This document shows positions 1-9,017 of a DNA stretch of 64,000 nucleotides, piece after piece (position 1 is the stretch's first letter; each line of letters starts with the position of its first letter). Under the pieces are notes generated by a model, which had not been told where the DNA came from, ran no database searches, and saw only the letters and a program-made list of their open reading frames with translations. The position numbers and the translations under genes were made by a program. The stretch is from Gammaproteobacteria bacterium (lineage in GTDB: Bacteria > Pseudomonadota > Gammaproteobacteria > Xanthomonadales > Wenzhouxiangellaceae), in NCBI GenBank assembly GCA_021772975.1, contig JAJFKY010000016.1, forward strand, positions 310,001 through 374,000, given 5' to 3'.

Positions 1-48
1 CTTAATCATTTTACTGCCCGTCGGTCAACGCCGCTAAGGAGTGCAAGC

Positions 49-1410
49 ATGATCAATTCTGACGCTAATCGAATTAACCGCCGCTCATTCCTGCGTTCTA
101 CCGCTCTGGCCAGTGGTGCGGTAGGGGTAGCCACGCTGACGGGTGGTTCACTGCAGGTTGCACTCGGGGCCAGCAGTATTAATAAGAATATTTTTGTGTA
201 TATTTTTATGCGTGGGGGACCCGACTGGTTAAGTTTTATTACTCCCATGAACGGGCATCCCAGCCGTGGCGATTATGAGGCGCTGCGCAGCAACGGCACC
301 CAGGTTCCCAACAATCGGCTGTTAGCACTCGCGGACGGCTGGGGAGTAAATGATTTCGGCGCCTCGCTGCAGGGTTTGTTTCAGGACGGTGATCTGGCGA
401 TTGTCCATGCAGCCGGCCTGCCGTTTTCCAATCGCAGTCATTTTGAAGCCGAACGGTTTGTGGAGTTGGGCACACCGGGTAATCGCTTTACCACCACCGG
501 CTGGATGGCCCGGCATATTCAAACAGCCATTAATCTGCCCGGCAGCGTGCCGGTGCTGGGCATGGCGGCGGAAAGCAGTATAACCCTGTCATTGCTGGGC
601 GAAGTATCCGCCCTGAGTCTGGGCAATCCGGCTGCGTTTGAACTGGAAGGCGGCAATGACATTCGCGAGGACGAACTGCAAATCGCACTGGAGCAGATTT
701 ATGCCCAGGGTGAAAGTGATATCGAAGTTTCCGGCAGTCAGGCACTGGAGGCGGTGGAGATCGTGCAGCAGGTTCTTGATCCACCTTATACGCCCGCCAA
801 CGGCGCGCTGTATCCTGATTCTGATCTGGGCGACGAGCTGCTGATTATCGCGCGCTTGATCAAAGGCAACACCGGCGTGCGGGTGGCGCAGGCGGATCGC
901 GGTGGCTGGGATACGCATAACGGCCAAGGTGTATTGAGCGCCGGAGGCTTTGGCGGCCGGGTGCAGGACATCGGTGACAGCATCGCTGCTTTTCTATCGG
1001 ATCTGGATGTGCCCACCGGCGAAGGCGATAACTGGAAAGACCGGGTGGTACTGATGTGCATGGGTGAGTTCGGACGACGTGCGTTTGATAACAACGACGC
1101 CGGTACCGACCATGGCTATGCCGGCAATATCCTGGTAGCCGGCGGCGATGCGGTCAATGGCGGACAGTTTTACGGCAGCTTCCCCGGCCTGGCGGACAGC
1201 GATTTATTTCAAGGCGCCGATGTCATGATGACCACCGATTACCGCACCGTATTCAGTGAAATGCTGATCCGGCATCTGGCCAACCCCGAGTTGGGCAGCG
1301 TGTTGCCGGGGTTCACCGATTACAACCCGCTCGGCTACATCAATGGCGCGGATATCACGCCCAACTTCGATCCGGCGGATACCATTTCCCGAATCGGGTT
1401 TGAGGCCTGA
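49..1410 (+). CDS. DUF1501 family protein, Tat-exported
   Basis: 453 aa. The N-terminus carries a twin-arginine signal (NRRSFLRS, about residues 10-17) followed by a hydrophobic stretch rich in Ala and Gly, so export in folded form is expected. The body matches the DUF1501 family (alkaline-phosphatase-like fold), with an RGGxDWLSF segment near residue 55, GGWDTHNGQ near 285 and a GEFGRR motif near 344. These proteins are often encoded next to a DUF1800 gene. The upstream neighbour lies outside the window, so this could not be checked. An AAGGAG Shine-Dalgarno sequence precedes the ATG. Substrate and role are unknown. The imperfect hairpin after the stop (about 1434-1458) lacks a T run. Confidence 0.88.
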   Translation: MINSDANRINRRSFLRSTALASGAVGVATLTGGSLQVALGASSINKNIFVYIFMRGGPDWLSFITPMNGHPSRGDYEALRSNGTQVPNNRLLALADGWGVNDFGASLQGLFQDGDLAIVHAAGLPFSNRSHFEAERFVELGTPGNRFTTTGWMARHIQTAINLPGSVPVLGMAAESSITLSLLGEVSALSLGNPAAFELEGGNDIREDELQIALEQIYAQGESDIEVSGSQALEAVEIVQQVLDPPYTPANGALYPDSDLGDELLIIARLIKGNTGVRVAQADRGGWDTHNGQGVLSAGGFGGRVQDIGDSIAAFLSDLDVPTGEGDNWKDRVVLMCMGEFGRRAFDNNDAGTDHGYAGNILVAGGDAVNGGQFYGSFPGLADSDLFQGADVMMTTDYRTVFSEMLIRHLANPELGSVLPGFTDYNPLGYINGADITPNFDPADTISRIGFEA

Positions 1411-1576
1411 TTCGCGGCAATACCTGCACTATTAAACCTTCTGGCTCCGTCAGGAGGTTGCCTGTCTGCCTGGCTGACTGATTGGCGGTCGCATTGATTT
1501 TGCTCGTTCTGGGGCGCAGATTAAGTCAGTGAGATAAGCTCACCCATATAATGACTTAGCGAAACAGGATGCAGGC

Positions 1577-1858
1577 ATGATTAAAGCGATCTGGAACAAC
1601 ACTGAAATTGCCGCCAGCGAAGCTACCGTGGTGGTTGAGGGCAACCATTATTTTCCAGCCAGTGATGTCAATCAGGATATGCTTGAACCCAGCGATATGA
1701 CCACTCATTGCCCCTGGAAAGGTGATGCCCGTTATTACCATGTGGTGGTTGACGGCCAGCGCAATGAAAATGCCGCCTGGTATTACCCCAAGCCCAAGGA
1801 TGCCGCCAAAAATATTGAGGACCGGCTGGCATTCTGGCGTGGTGTACAGGTCGGGTAG
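1577..1858 (+). CDS. DUF427 domain protein
   Basis: 93 aa, the typical length of a stand-alone DUF427 protein. Recognisable features are the N-terminal KAIWNN strand, the central TTHCPWKGDARYY motif (Cys-Pro-Trp-Lys-Gly) and the AAWYYPKPK segment followed by a short C-terminal helix. The family is widespread and small, with a beta-rich fold and no firmly established biochemical role. The gene is flanked by about 170 bases upstream and 210 bases downstream without genes and is probably transcribed alone. The family call is confident; no function is claimed. Confidence 0.9.
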   Translation: MIKAIWNNTEIAASEATVVVEGNHYFPASDVNQDMLEPSDMTTHCPWKGDARYYHVVVDGQRNENAAWYYPKPKDAAKNIEDRLAFWRGVQVG

Positions 1859-2070
1859 CCAGGTTTGTCAACGGCAAGAATATTTTGGCAGTGGTTGGTT
1901 AAGCGGTAAACGGTCGCTGTATTTCGCCAACTACTGTTTTTTACCATCGAAAGGCGCTTGCCGGCCGGTCAATTGCTGGCCGTGAGATCGAGTTCCCGCC
2001 ATTCAGGTGCTACGCTAGCGCTAGCATTTTTTTGAGCTAACACCTGTTTCAGGAAAAATCCGTTAACCGT

Positions 2071-2898
2071 ATGCATACCGCGCCTGCCAGCAGCCAGCCA
2101 TTGATCCGGGTATTGATTGTCGATGACGAGAGTCTGGCGCGCAGTCTGGTATGCAGCCTGGTGGATCAAGACCCTGCCTTACAGGTTATTGGAGAATGCA
2201 GGGACGGTGAGGCCGCATTGGTCGAGATTCGTGCCCAGCAACCCGATCTGGTTTTTCTGGATGTGCATATGCCGTTACTGGGTGGGGTGCAACTGGTCAG
2301 ACAGTTGGCCGCTACGGAAAAGGTGCTGCCCTATATCATTTTTCTAACCGCCTTCGACCAGTATGCGATTGAAGCGTTTGAGTACAACGCGCTCGATTAT
2401 CTGGTTAAACCCGTCCAGAAAGCCCGTTTCCGCCAATCACTAGAGCGTGCCAAGCAGGCTATCCGGCAAAGTCATTTATGTGATCTGGCAACGCGTATTG
2501 TGAGCCTGGCCGGTGGGCAGCCGGAGTCATACACAGACAATGATATCGGCGCGGAAAGCCTGCTGGTCTGGCAAGGCGCCGAAGCGGTGAACATCAATAT
2601 CAGTGATATTGTATGGGTGGAGGCAGCTAACCAGTACGTCCGGGTTCACCTGGCGAAAACGGAATATATGCTGACTCAATCGCTGGGTGCCTTTTATAAA
2701 AAATTAAATCGACCGCAATTTCAGCGAGTGCACCGCTCGGCAATTATCAATACGCAATGTCTGCAACGGGTTACCAGGCAAGCCAATGGTGCTTATCAGC
2801 TGATGTTGTCCGGGGGTATTGAATTACCATTGGCACGCAGTCGCAGAACATTATTGCCAACCCTATTAAGACTCAGCCAGCAATCTTCTCAGGTATGA
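2071..2898 (+). CDS. LytTR-type response regulator
   Basis: 275 aa. An N-terminal receiver domain (about residues 12-130) has the acidic pair D18-D19, phospho-acceptor D64 in FLDVHMP, the conserved Thr in FLTAFD and the Lys in LVKPVQ. A C-terminal LytTR DNA-binding domain (about 165-270) has the typical VEAANQYVRVHL and FQRVHRSAIIN segments. This is the AlgR/LytR/YehT class of regulator. The stop overlaps the start of the sensor-kinase gene by 4 bases (ATGA), so the two proteins form a translationally coupled two-component system. Targets are not evident; the exported proteins just downstream are candidates by position only. Confidence 0.93.
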   Translation: MHTAPASSQPLIRVLIVDDESLARSLVCSLVDQDPALQVIGECRDGEAALVEIRAQQPDLVFLDVHMPLLGGVQLVRQLAATEKVLPYIIFLTAFDQYAIEAFEYNALDYLVKPVQKARFRQSLERAKQAIRQSHLCDLATRIVSLAGGQPESYTDNDIGAESLLVWQGAEAVNINISDIVWVEAANQYVRVHLAKTEYMLTQSLGAFYKKLNRPQFQRVHRSAIINTQCLQRVTRQANGAYQLMLSGGIELPLARSRRTLLPTLLRLSQQSSQV

Positions 2899-4064
2899 AA
2901 GACACCAAGCCCGAGCTGCGTCAGACTGCTGCATTCGAACAGCCATTCGAAAGCCAGTTGTTTTTCAACCGTCCAGCGGGAAGGCTTGCGCTGGCACTAA
3001 CTGGCTGGACGGTGGTTGCGATCATCGCCGCCACCACCGCATTCATTGCCTTCCGGGGCAACAGTTTCGCGCAGTGGCTGGCCTTGTTCAGACCGATGAT
3101 TGTGTACTACTACAGCTGGGCGGTATTTGCCCTGCTGATTTATCAACTGGTGATGCGGTTAAATTTCAGCCTTGCCCGGTTGCCCTGGCTGCTATTGCTG
3201 CATGCCGGCTTGTTGACCTTCATCAGCCTGGCGATGCCATTTATCGTCCATGCCAATCAATGGCGGGAATGGTTGTATGGCGAGCGTGCTATTGGTTTTC
3301 GTTTTTTGGGGCTGTTTATTTATCTGTTTATTCTGATCAGTTGCCTGCTGCTGAAATCCTATCGGGTTGGCCGTGATCAGGAGCGCAGGGTCAAAGCTGA
3401 GGCACTGCGGACTTCGATGCTGGAAAATCAACTCAGCATGGCCAGAATGGACGTGCTGAAAACTCAGATCAATCCACATTTTCTATTCAACGCGTTAAAC
3501 TCGATCGCCGCCTTGATTGAAACAGCAAAAAACCAGCAGGCTTACACTGCGGTGGAATTACTGGGCGGACTGTTGCGCAGCACCTTGGATCAGGCGCGCA
3601 GCGAATTTGTATCTTTACAGCAGGAGCTGGAATTTATCCGTTGTTATTTCGAGTTGGAAAAAATTCGTTACGGTGATCGGTTAAGTTTTATTATCGATGC
3701 ACCTGCCGACTGTATTGCGCGCAAGGTGCCGTCGCTGCTGCTGCAGCCGTTGGTGGAAAATGCCATCAAACACGCAGTGGCGGTGTCGCATAAAGCGGTT
3801 ACGGTGGAGCTGCAGGTAAACTGTGACCCGGCGAGCTTGAGCGTGGCGATTCGCGATGATGGTCCCGGCTTTCAAGCGGCTTTACTGCAGGCGGATGAGA
3901 CCACGGGGGCGGCAGCTGGATCTGCGTCTGGATTGGGGCTGATCAATATCCGCCAGCGTTTGCAATTATTGTATGGGGGACGTCACAGGCTGGTGCTTAA
4001 TAACCGGGATTCCGGTGGCGCGGAAATTAAAATGACCCTGCCGACTGATGACTTAATCGACTAA
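2895..4064 (+). CDS. LytS/YehU-family sensor histidine kinase
   Basis: 389 aa. Four hydrophobic segments lie in the N-terminal 160 residues, followed by a short linker helix and the His_kinase domain with the phospho-acceptor His in QINPHFLFNALNS (about residue 195). The ATPase domain has an N-box (QPLVENAIKHAV), a G1 box (RDDGPGF) and a G2 box (GLGLINIRQRL). This is the usual membrane partner of LytTR regulators. It starts inside the stop of the regulator gene (ATGA overlap), which marks them as a pair. No periplasmic sensing domain of any size is visible, so the signal is probably sensed in or near the membrane. Confidence 0.93.
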   Translation: MKDTKPELRQTAAFEQPFESQLFFNRPAGRLALALTGWTVVAIIAATTAFIAFRGNSFAQWLALFRPMIVYYYSWAVFALLIYQLVMRLNFSLARLPWLLLLHAGLLTFISLAMPFIVHANQWREWLYGERAIGFRFLGLFIYLFILISCLLLKSYRVGRDQERRVKAEALRTSMLENQLSMARMDVLKTQINPHFLFNALNSIAALIETAKNQQAYTAVELLGGLLRSTLDQARSEFVSLQQELEFIRCYFELEKIRYGDRLSFIIDAPADCIARKVPSLLLQPLVENAIKHAVAVSHKAVTVELQVNCDPASLSVAIRDDGPGFQAALLQADETTGAAAGSASGLGLINIRQRLQLLYGGRHRLVLNNRDSGGAEIKMTLPTDDLID

Positions 4065-4223
4065 TCGAATTTCGCGGATCGCGCGCAGCTGGCCTGCCAT
4101 TGCTGACCGTTTGCCAGGCATAACAACCGGTAACCGGTTTTATGCGAGGGTGCCAAACAATAACTGGTGGACGTTCTTAGCCCGCCCTAATCTGAACTCA
4201 CTTACATACACAGGTGATTCGAA

Positions 4224-4895
4224 ATGTTCAGATTAACCACTGGAATCAACACCACTGCCATTGTCTTATTTCTGGCTGGCGCGTCGGGCGCGGCCATTGC
4301 TGATACCCGTTTTACCCCGGCCTGCGAAGAAGCACTGGCATTGTCCGCTTTGCCTGAGCGACTGCGCAGTGATGCCTCGGTTTATGTGCTGGCTGACAAC
4401 GGGTTCAGCAAAACCATTGAAGGTGCCGGCAATTTCACCTGCATCGTCGAACGCAATCATAGCGATGCGGTTATTCCGCAATGCCTGGATGCGGTTGGAG
4501 CACCGGTGATTATTCCAGCGATTATGTTCAAAACCCGGCAGGCATTAAATGGAACTGATCGTGAACAGACAGCCCGGGCATTTGCGGCCAGGGCAGCCAA
4601 AGGCGAGTTCAAGCCGGCTGCAGGACCAGGCATTTCTTACATGCTGTCGGATTACAACTATGCCTATTTAAATGAGTCGGCCGGAATCCGAAAAATACCG
4701 CCGCATGTGATGTTTTATGCACCTGAACTCAGCAACGATGATATCGGCGGCTCGCTGGAAGCGGCCCGGAAAAACCGCGGGCAGCCATTTATCGTTGATC
4801 CGGGCATTCACGGTTACATGGTCTCATTTGTTGAGCATGCCGCCAGCTCCGATGCGGTGCAAAAACAATGCGCGGGTCAATTACCCGGCGTTTAA
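4224..4895 (+). CDS. exported protein of unknown function
   Basis: 223 aa. The first ~26 residues form a Sec signal peptide: Arg near the N-terminus, a hydrophobic core, and an AIA cleavage site before Asp. The mature protein has four Cys residues that could form two disulfides. I do not recognise a family. It ends about 50 bases before an exported alpha/beta hydrolase gene on the same strand, and the two may be co-transcribed. The start is supported by AGGTG upstream of the ATG and by the signal peptide beginning directly there. Confidence 0.75.
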   Translation: MFRLTTGINTTAIVLFLAGASGAAIADTRFTPACEEALALSALPERLRSDASVYVLADNGFSKTIEGAGNFTCIVERNHSDAVIPQCLDAVGAPVIIPAIMFKTRQALNGTDREQTARAFAARAAKGEFKPAAGPGISYMLSDYNYAYLNESAGIRKIPPHVMFYAPELSNDDIGGSLEAARKNRGQPFIVDPGIHGYMVSFVEHAASSDAVQKQCAGQLPGV

Positions 4896-4947
4896 ATCAG
4901 TTTTGCCGAAGCAGGGTGGCTGACAATACTTACCAAAGGATATCGAT

Positions 4948-6072
4948 ATGAATAATGACGCATTGAATCGGCAGGTTCGCAAACTGTATCCCCGGCATTT
5001 TTTACGCGGGATAGCGGGTCTGCTGGTGCTGACCTGGGTTTGCCTGGCTGCGCCAGTGATGGCCAGCAATAATCGGCCCTTGATTAATCCCGCCTTTACA
5101 CCGCTGCTGGAATCGGCCGAACTGGGTGGGCGCACCCTGGTGTGGGCGGAACTGGGTGATGCCGGTGGCCGGCCGTTGCTGTTTGCGGTTGGATTTCCGC
5201 ATGCCGCGGCAACCGGCGCCGGTGTACTCAGTGTGCTGAATGATTTTCTGGACCGCCAGGGCGTGCGCCTGATCGCCATGGAGCGCACCGGCGCCACCAA
5301 CCGTTCCAGTTTTGATCCCGATGACACGCTGGATAACTATGTGATGGATGTGGTTAATCTGACCGCGCATCTGGGCATTGAACATTTTTCGATGATGGCG
5401 TTTTCCGCGGGTGGTCCGGGCGCGTTGGCGGTGGCCGCACAATTGCCGCAACGGGTGCGCAGTTTGCATCTGATGGCTGCCCGCGGACGCTATGAAGACG
5501 CCCTGGCGGAACGTACCGGTGAGCAGGATGTATTTAATGCACTGAGCAATGATCCTTTCGCGCTGGCGCCGTTTTTCCAAAGCTTTCCGCCGCCACGGTT
5601 TTTTCTGGACCCCGGCACGGTGAGTTTTCTGGATACATTTTTTGGTCCCGAATTCGTTGATGAGTTTATCGCGGAAGGGATTGAAAGTCTGGATCAGAAT
5701 CCGGAGGGTCTCAGTTTGAGCCGCGCCATAGGCTATCAGCCATGGAGTTTCGAACTGGCGGACGTCATCGCGCCGGTATTCGTTTATCAGGGCTGGGCGG
5801 ATCCGGTTATCCTGCCGGAAGGTTTCTCGCAGGACACTCCGGCGCGCGTGGGCGGGCTGGCCACCGTGCGTTTTTATCCCGGTGAAAGTCACTTTGAAAC
5901 CCACTTGCGGCATCTGGACCAGGTGGTGCTGGATATGCGCCATCAGGGCAGGGTCATCAGCATGTGTGGCACTCAGGGGCAGCGCCTGACCACCCGCTAT
6001 GTCAGGGTCCGCCAGGTGCGTGAGCGCCTGCAGGACGGGTTTGTGTATGGCGATTGTTTCTGGCGGCAGTAA
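4948..6072 (+). CDS. exported alpha/beta hydrolase
   Basis: 374 aa. The signal-like N-terminus has a basic region (RKLYPRHFLRG) and then a hydrophobic core ending about residue 40 at VMAS. The alpha/beta-hydrolase core follows, with an oxyanion-region GFP motif (about 82-84), a nucleophile elbow at Ser153 in AFSAGG, an acidic candidate in GWADPVI and the catalytic His in GESHFETH. The C-terminal ~50 residues beyond the His are an extension. Substrate specificity cannot be read from the sequence. An AAAGGA Shine-Dalgarno sequence precedes the ATG. Confidence 0.85.
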   Translation: MNNDALNRQVRKLYPRHFLRGIAGLLVLTWVCLAAPVMASNNRPLINPAFTPLLESAELGGRTLVWAELGDAGGRPLLFAVGFPHAAATGAGVLSVLNDFLDRQGVRLIAMERTGATNRSSFDPDDTLDNYVMDVVNLTAHLGIEHFSMMAFSAGGPGALAVAAQLPQRVRSLHLMAARGRYEDALAERTGEQDVFNALSNDPFALAPFFQSFPPPRFFLDPGTVSFLDTFFGPEFVDEFIAEGIESLDQNPEGLSLSRAIGYQPWSFELADVIAPVFVYQGWADPVILPEGFSQDTPARVGGLATVRFYPGESHFETHLRHLDQVVLDMRHQGRVISMCGTQGQRLTTRYVRVRQVRERLQDGFVYGDCFWRQ

Positions 6073-6235
6073 CTTCGATTAGTCGGTTGCGGCAGCAATA
6101 GCGGCCAGCATTGCTGGCCGCGCGGCACGATCAGAGCCGGCAAAATGCAACGGGTAAAAAATTCTGCCAGATAGTATTTCAGCCTGTTATGACGTGGCTG
6201 GAATCCATAGCCTGGATAGCGCAGAATAATCAGCC

Positions 6236-7123
6236 ATGCTCAGCAACCCGGCACTTATCAGAATCCCGGACTTTAACCGCCAACCGCTGACTGCCGCGCC
6301 AGCCGCGACAGTGGCGGAACTGGCTCAGTGGGTCCGCCGGCATCCGCGCCTACTGGTGTTGACCGGTGCCGGCTGCAGCACGGCCTCGGGTATTCCCAGT
6401 TATCGGGACCAGGCCGGGGCCTGGCAGCGTCGGGATCCGATCCTGCATCAGGATTTTCTGCGCAGCAAGACCATCAGACGCCGTTACTGGGCACGTTCAT
6501 TTCTGGGCTGGCCGGTGATGCGACAGGCACAACCCAATCCTACCCATCAGGCGCTGTTCCAACTAGGGCAACTGGGTCTGGTATCGCAGCTGATCACGCA
6601 AAATGTCGATGGTCTGCATCAGCAGGCAGGAGATATCGATTGCATCAATCTGCACGGCACCCTGAGCGAGGTCAAATGCCTCAATTGCGATCACCGCCTG
6701 GCGCGGGACTTATTGCAGCAGCAGCTACAGGCGATTAACCGAGACTGGCAGGCCGAGATTATGGGGATTAATCCGGATGGTGATGCCGAACTGGATGAGC
6801 GCGCCTATCCAGGCTTCATGGTAGCGGACTGTCCTGCTTGCCGAGGTGTACTGATGCTCGATGTGGTGTTCTTTGGTGGATCGGTGCCGCAGGCGAGGGT
6901 ACGACAGATCAATCAGGCACTGACCCGGTGCCAAGCCGTGCTGGCCATTGGCACTTCACTGGTGGTCTGGTCTGGTTATCGTATTGTGCGGGATGGGGTA
7001 GCCGCCGGTGTGCCCGCTGCCGCGGTCAATAATGGTCGCACCCGCGCGGATAATCTGCTGGCGTTCAAACTGGCCGGTGACTGCAGTGTCGTGCTGCCGG
7101 CGTTGCTGAGTGAGCTTGTCTGA
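6236..7123 (+). CDS. Sir2-family NAD-dependent protein deacylase
   Basis: 295 aa. The Rossmann NAD-binding signature GAGCSTASGIPSYRD spans about 44-58. TQNVDGLH (121-128) and the catalytic His140 in NLHGT follow. The zinc site is formed by C148/C151 (CLNC) and C199/C202 (CPAC), with a long insert between the Cys pairs. The C-terminal GTSLVVWSG and VNNGRT segments complete the NAD site. The sequence looks closest to class II sirtuins (SIRT4-like), which is an inference from motif style. It lies alone between intergenic gaps and upstream of rsfS. Likely roles are deacylation of metabolic enzymes or ADP-ribosyl transfer. Confidence 0.93.
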   Translation: MLSNPALIRIPDFNRQPLTAAPAATVAELAQWVRRHPRLLVLTGAGCSTASGIPSYRDQAGAWQRRDPILHQDFLRSKTIRRRYWARSFLGWPVMRQAQPNPTHQALFQLGQLGLVSQLITQNVDGLHQQAGDIDCINLHGTLSEVKCLNCDHRLARDLLQQQLQAINRDWQAEIMGINPDGDAELDERAYPGFMVADCPACRGVLMLDVVFFGGSVPQARVRQINQALTRCQAVLAIGTSLVVWSGYRIVRDGVAAGVPAAAVNNGRTRADNLLAFKLAGDCSVVLPALLSELV

Positions 7124-7275
7124 ACGGATTTGTCTGAGTGCTGGCTAGTAACGCGGCTGTCAGTTATCCGGGCGGTTGGTTATCCCTCGTGACCGTATAC
7201 ACATATTGCATATCGGTTTCCCTGGCCTGAAAAACGGCTTGTTTGACGTGCTGCTGACATTGTTCTGTTAAAATA

Positions 7276-7680
7276 ATGTTTCTAGATAACCACAGTGTCA
7301 AGCGATTGAGCCAAAGTCAAAGCAATTCCCTTTCAGTCCAGCAGATGCTGGAACTCATCCAGCAACAGTTAGCCGACAGCAAAGCCGAGAATATTCAGAC
7401 GATTGATATTCAGGGGCGCAGCAGTGTGGCCGATTATATTGTGATTGCCAGTGGTAATTCCGGCCGTCATCTGAAATCCATGTCCGAGCATCTGGTGGCG
7501 CAGCTCAAGCAGCATGAACTACCGCCGCTGGGGGTGGAAGGCGAACGTGAAGGTGAATGGGTATTGGTGGACGCCGGGGATGTGATCGTGCATCTGATGC
7601 TGCCCAAAGTGCGGGATTTTTATAATCTTGAGAAGCTCTGGGATGTAGCCCGCCTGCGCGAAGCCTCCAACCAGGCTTGA
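7276..7680 (+). CDS. rsfS: ribosome silencing factor RsfS
   Basis: 134 aa as drawn from the ATG at 7276. The family core (DUF143/Iojap) begins near residue 22 (VQQMLELIQQQL) and runs through SSVADYIVIASGNSGRH and GEREGEWVLVDAGD to VRDFYNLEKLW. RsfS binds uL14 on the 50S subunit and blocks subunit joining during starvation. The ~20 residues before the core are unusual and no Shine-Dalgarno sequence precedes 7276, so translation might begin at an internal start near the core. rlmH follows 41 bases later, the usual gammaproteobacterial pairing. Confidence 0.95.
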   Translation: MFLDNHSVKRLSQSQSNSLSVQQMLELIQQQLADSKAENIQTIDIQGRSSVADYIVIASGNSGRHLKSMSEHLVAQLKQHELPPLGVEGEREGEWVLVDAGDVIVHLMLPKVRDFYNLEKLWDVARLREASNQA

Positions 7681-7721
7681 ACAGCCTCAGCGGTCCAAAA
7701 TATTTCTGATACTCTCGCGGT

Positions 7722-8189
7722 ATGCGCCTGCGGATACTGACTGTCAGTGGCAACCCACCGGGCTGGATCACCGCCGGCTGGGATGAGTACGCCAAACGGA
7801 TGCCCCGGCATCTGCAGCTGGAACTGGTCACCATCGCACCCGCGCTACGCCGCAGCGCGGCTGATATTGCCGCCGCGCGTCAGCGCGAAGCCGACAAACT
7901 GCTGCAGCTCAGTGCGGATTGCTACCGAATCGCTCTGGATGGTAACGGCCAGACATGGAGTACCGCCAGGCTGGCCGATAAGCTGCGTCAGTGGCAGGGC
8001 ATGGGCCGCGACTGCGCATTTTTGATCGGCGGCGCGGACGGCCACGCGGAGCAGGTATTGCAGCAGGCGGATATGCGCTGGTCGCTGGGGGCGCTGACCT
8101 ACCCGCATCACCTGGTCCGGGTTATGCTGGCCGAACAGCTTTACCGCGCGCACAGCATTATTATTGGCCATCCCTACCATCGCGATTAA
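7722..8189 (+). CDS. rlmH: 23S rRNA (pseudouridine1915-N3)-methyltransferase RlmH
   Basis: 155 aa, the standard length for this SPOUT-fold enzyme, which methylates pseudouridine 1915 in helix 69 of 23S rRNA on the 70S ribosome. The sequence begins MRLRILTVSG as in the family. It has the trefoil-knot SAM site (FLIGGADGH) and ends with LAEQLYRAHSIIIGHPYHRD, the conserved C-terminus. It sits between rsfS and maf on the same strand with short gaps, so these are probably one operon. Confidence 0.97.
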   Translation: MRLRILTVSGNPPGWITAGWDEYAKRMPRHLQLELVTIAPALRRSAADIAAARQREADKLLQLSADCYRIALDGNGQTWSTARLADKLRQWQGMGRDCAFLIGGADGHAEQVLQQADMRWSLGALTYPHHLVRVMLAEQLYRAHSIIIGHPYHRD

Positions 8190-8203
8190 GGCGCGTCCCC
8201 GGC

Positions 8204-8791
8204 ATGCAGAATCCTTCCCAACCTATTGTTCTGGCTTCGGCCTCGCCGCGCCGCACCGAATTGCTGAAGGTGCTGGGCATCAGCCACGTGATTCATCCGG
8301 CCGATATTGATGAGCAGCCGCTGGCGAGCGAGGCGCCGGCTGATTATGTACTGCGTATGGCGCGTGAAAAAGCAGCCGTTGTCAGCCGGCAATACCCGCA
8401 GCGGGTGGTATTGGCGGCCGATACCATTGTGGTGCTGAACCGGCAACTGCTGGGTAAGCCGGCGGATGGTCTGGAGGCGGTGCGTTTTTTACGCCGCCTG
8501 TCCGGTAACACCCACCACGTCACCACCGCGGTAGCGATCAGTGGCGGCAGTCGGGCTGAGCGCCGGACCTGTCATAGCGTGCAGACCAGCCTGGTTACCT
8601 TCCTGCCATTAAGCGATCAGCAGATCAGCCGTTATGTGGCTACCGGTGAGCCGCTGGGTAAAGCCGGCGCGTACGCCATTCAGGGGCGGGGCGCGGCTTT
8701 TATTCGGCATCTGAATGGCAGCTACAGTGGTGTGATGGGGTTGCCGCTGGCGGAAACCATGGGTTTATTGCAGCAGTTTATCGAGACTTGA
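8204..8791 (+). CDS. maf: Maf/YhdE-family nucleoside triphosphate pyrophosphatase
   Basis: 195 aa from the ATG at 8204. A longer in-frame extension to 7991 would overlap rlmH deeply and is rejected. Family motifs are the N-terminal LASASPRRTELL with the substrate-binding SxSPRR, the AADTIVVL acidic motif and the GKAGAYAIQGRGA segment typical of the YhdE (dTTP/UTP pyrophosphatase) branch. The enzyme hydrolyses non-canonical or excess nucleotides to monophosphates. It precedes rng, the same order as the yhdE-rng-yhdP-tldD run of Escherichia coli. Confidence 0.95.
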   Translation: MQNPSQPIVLASASPRRTELLKVLGISHVIHPADIDEQPLASEAPADYVLRMAREKAAVVSRQYPQRVVLAADTIVVLNRQLLGKPADGLEAVRFLRRLSGNTHHVTTAVAISGGSRAERRTCHSVQTSLVTFLPLSDQQISRYVATGEPLGKAGAYAIQGRGAAFIRHLNGSYSGVMGLPLAETMGLLQQFIET

Positions 8792-9017
8792 ACAGGGCGG
8801 ATGGGGCGATCGTCCATCGGCAAAGCTTCCCAGCGGAGTATCCCGGGGGTATCCTCAGACGCTGAACGGGTTAATTTTACAGGCACAAATCCGCCTGTTG
8901 TCGGCCGATGCGTTGTAATCCCTGATGTACAGGCTGTGAGCGCGCCGTAGAATTTGCATTGGCCTGGAGTCCAACCTGACAAGGCGTTGTTGCCGCTGCG
9001 GATGAGTACCTAGATTA

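Noticed and set aside
2-37. Open frame ending at TAA 35-37, possible tail of a gene upstream of the DUF1501 gene
   Set aside because: Only eleven residues are visible and they match nothing distinctive; a DUF1800 neighbour would be expected but cannot be confirmed.
7991-8203. Long N-terminal extension of Maf
   Set aside because: It overlaps rlmH in another frame and precedes the conserved Maf start; the ATG at 8204 fits the family.
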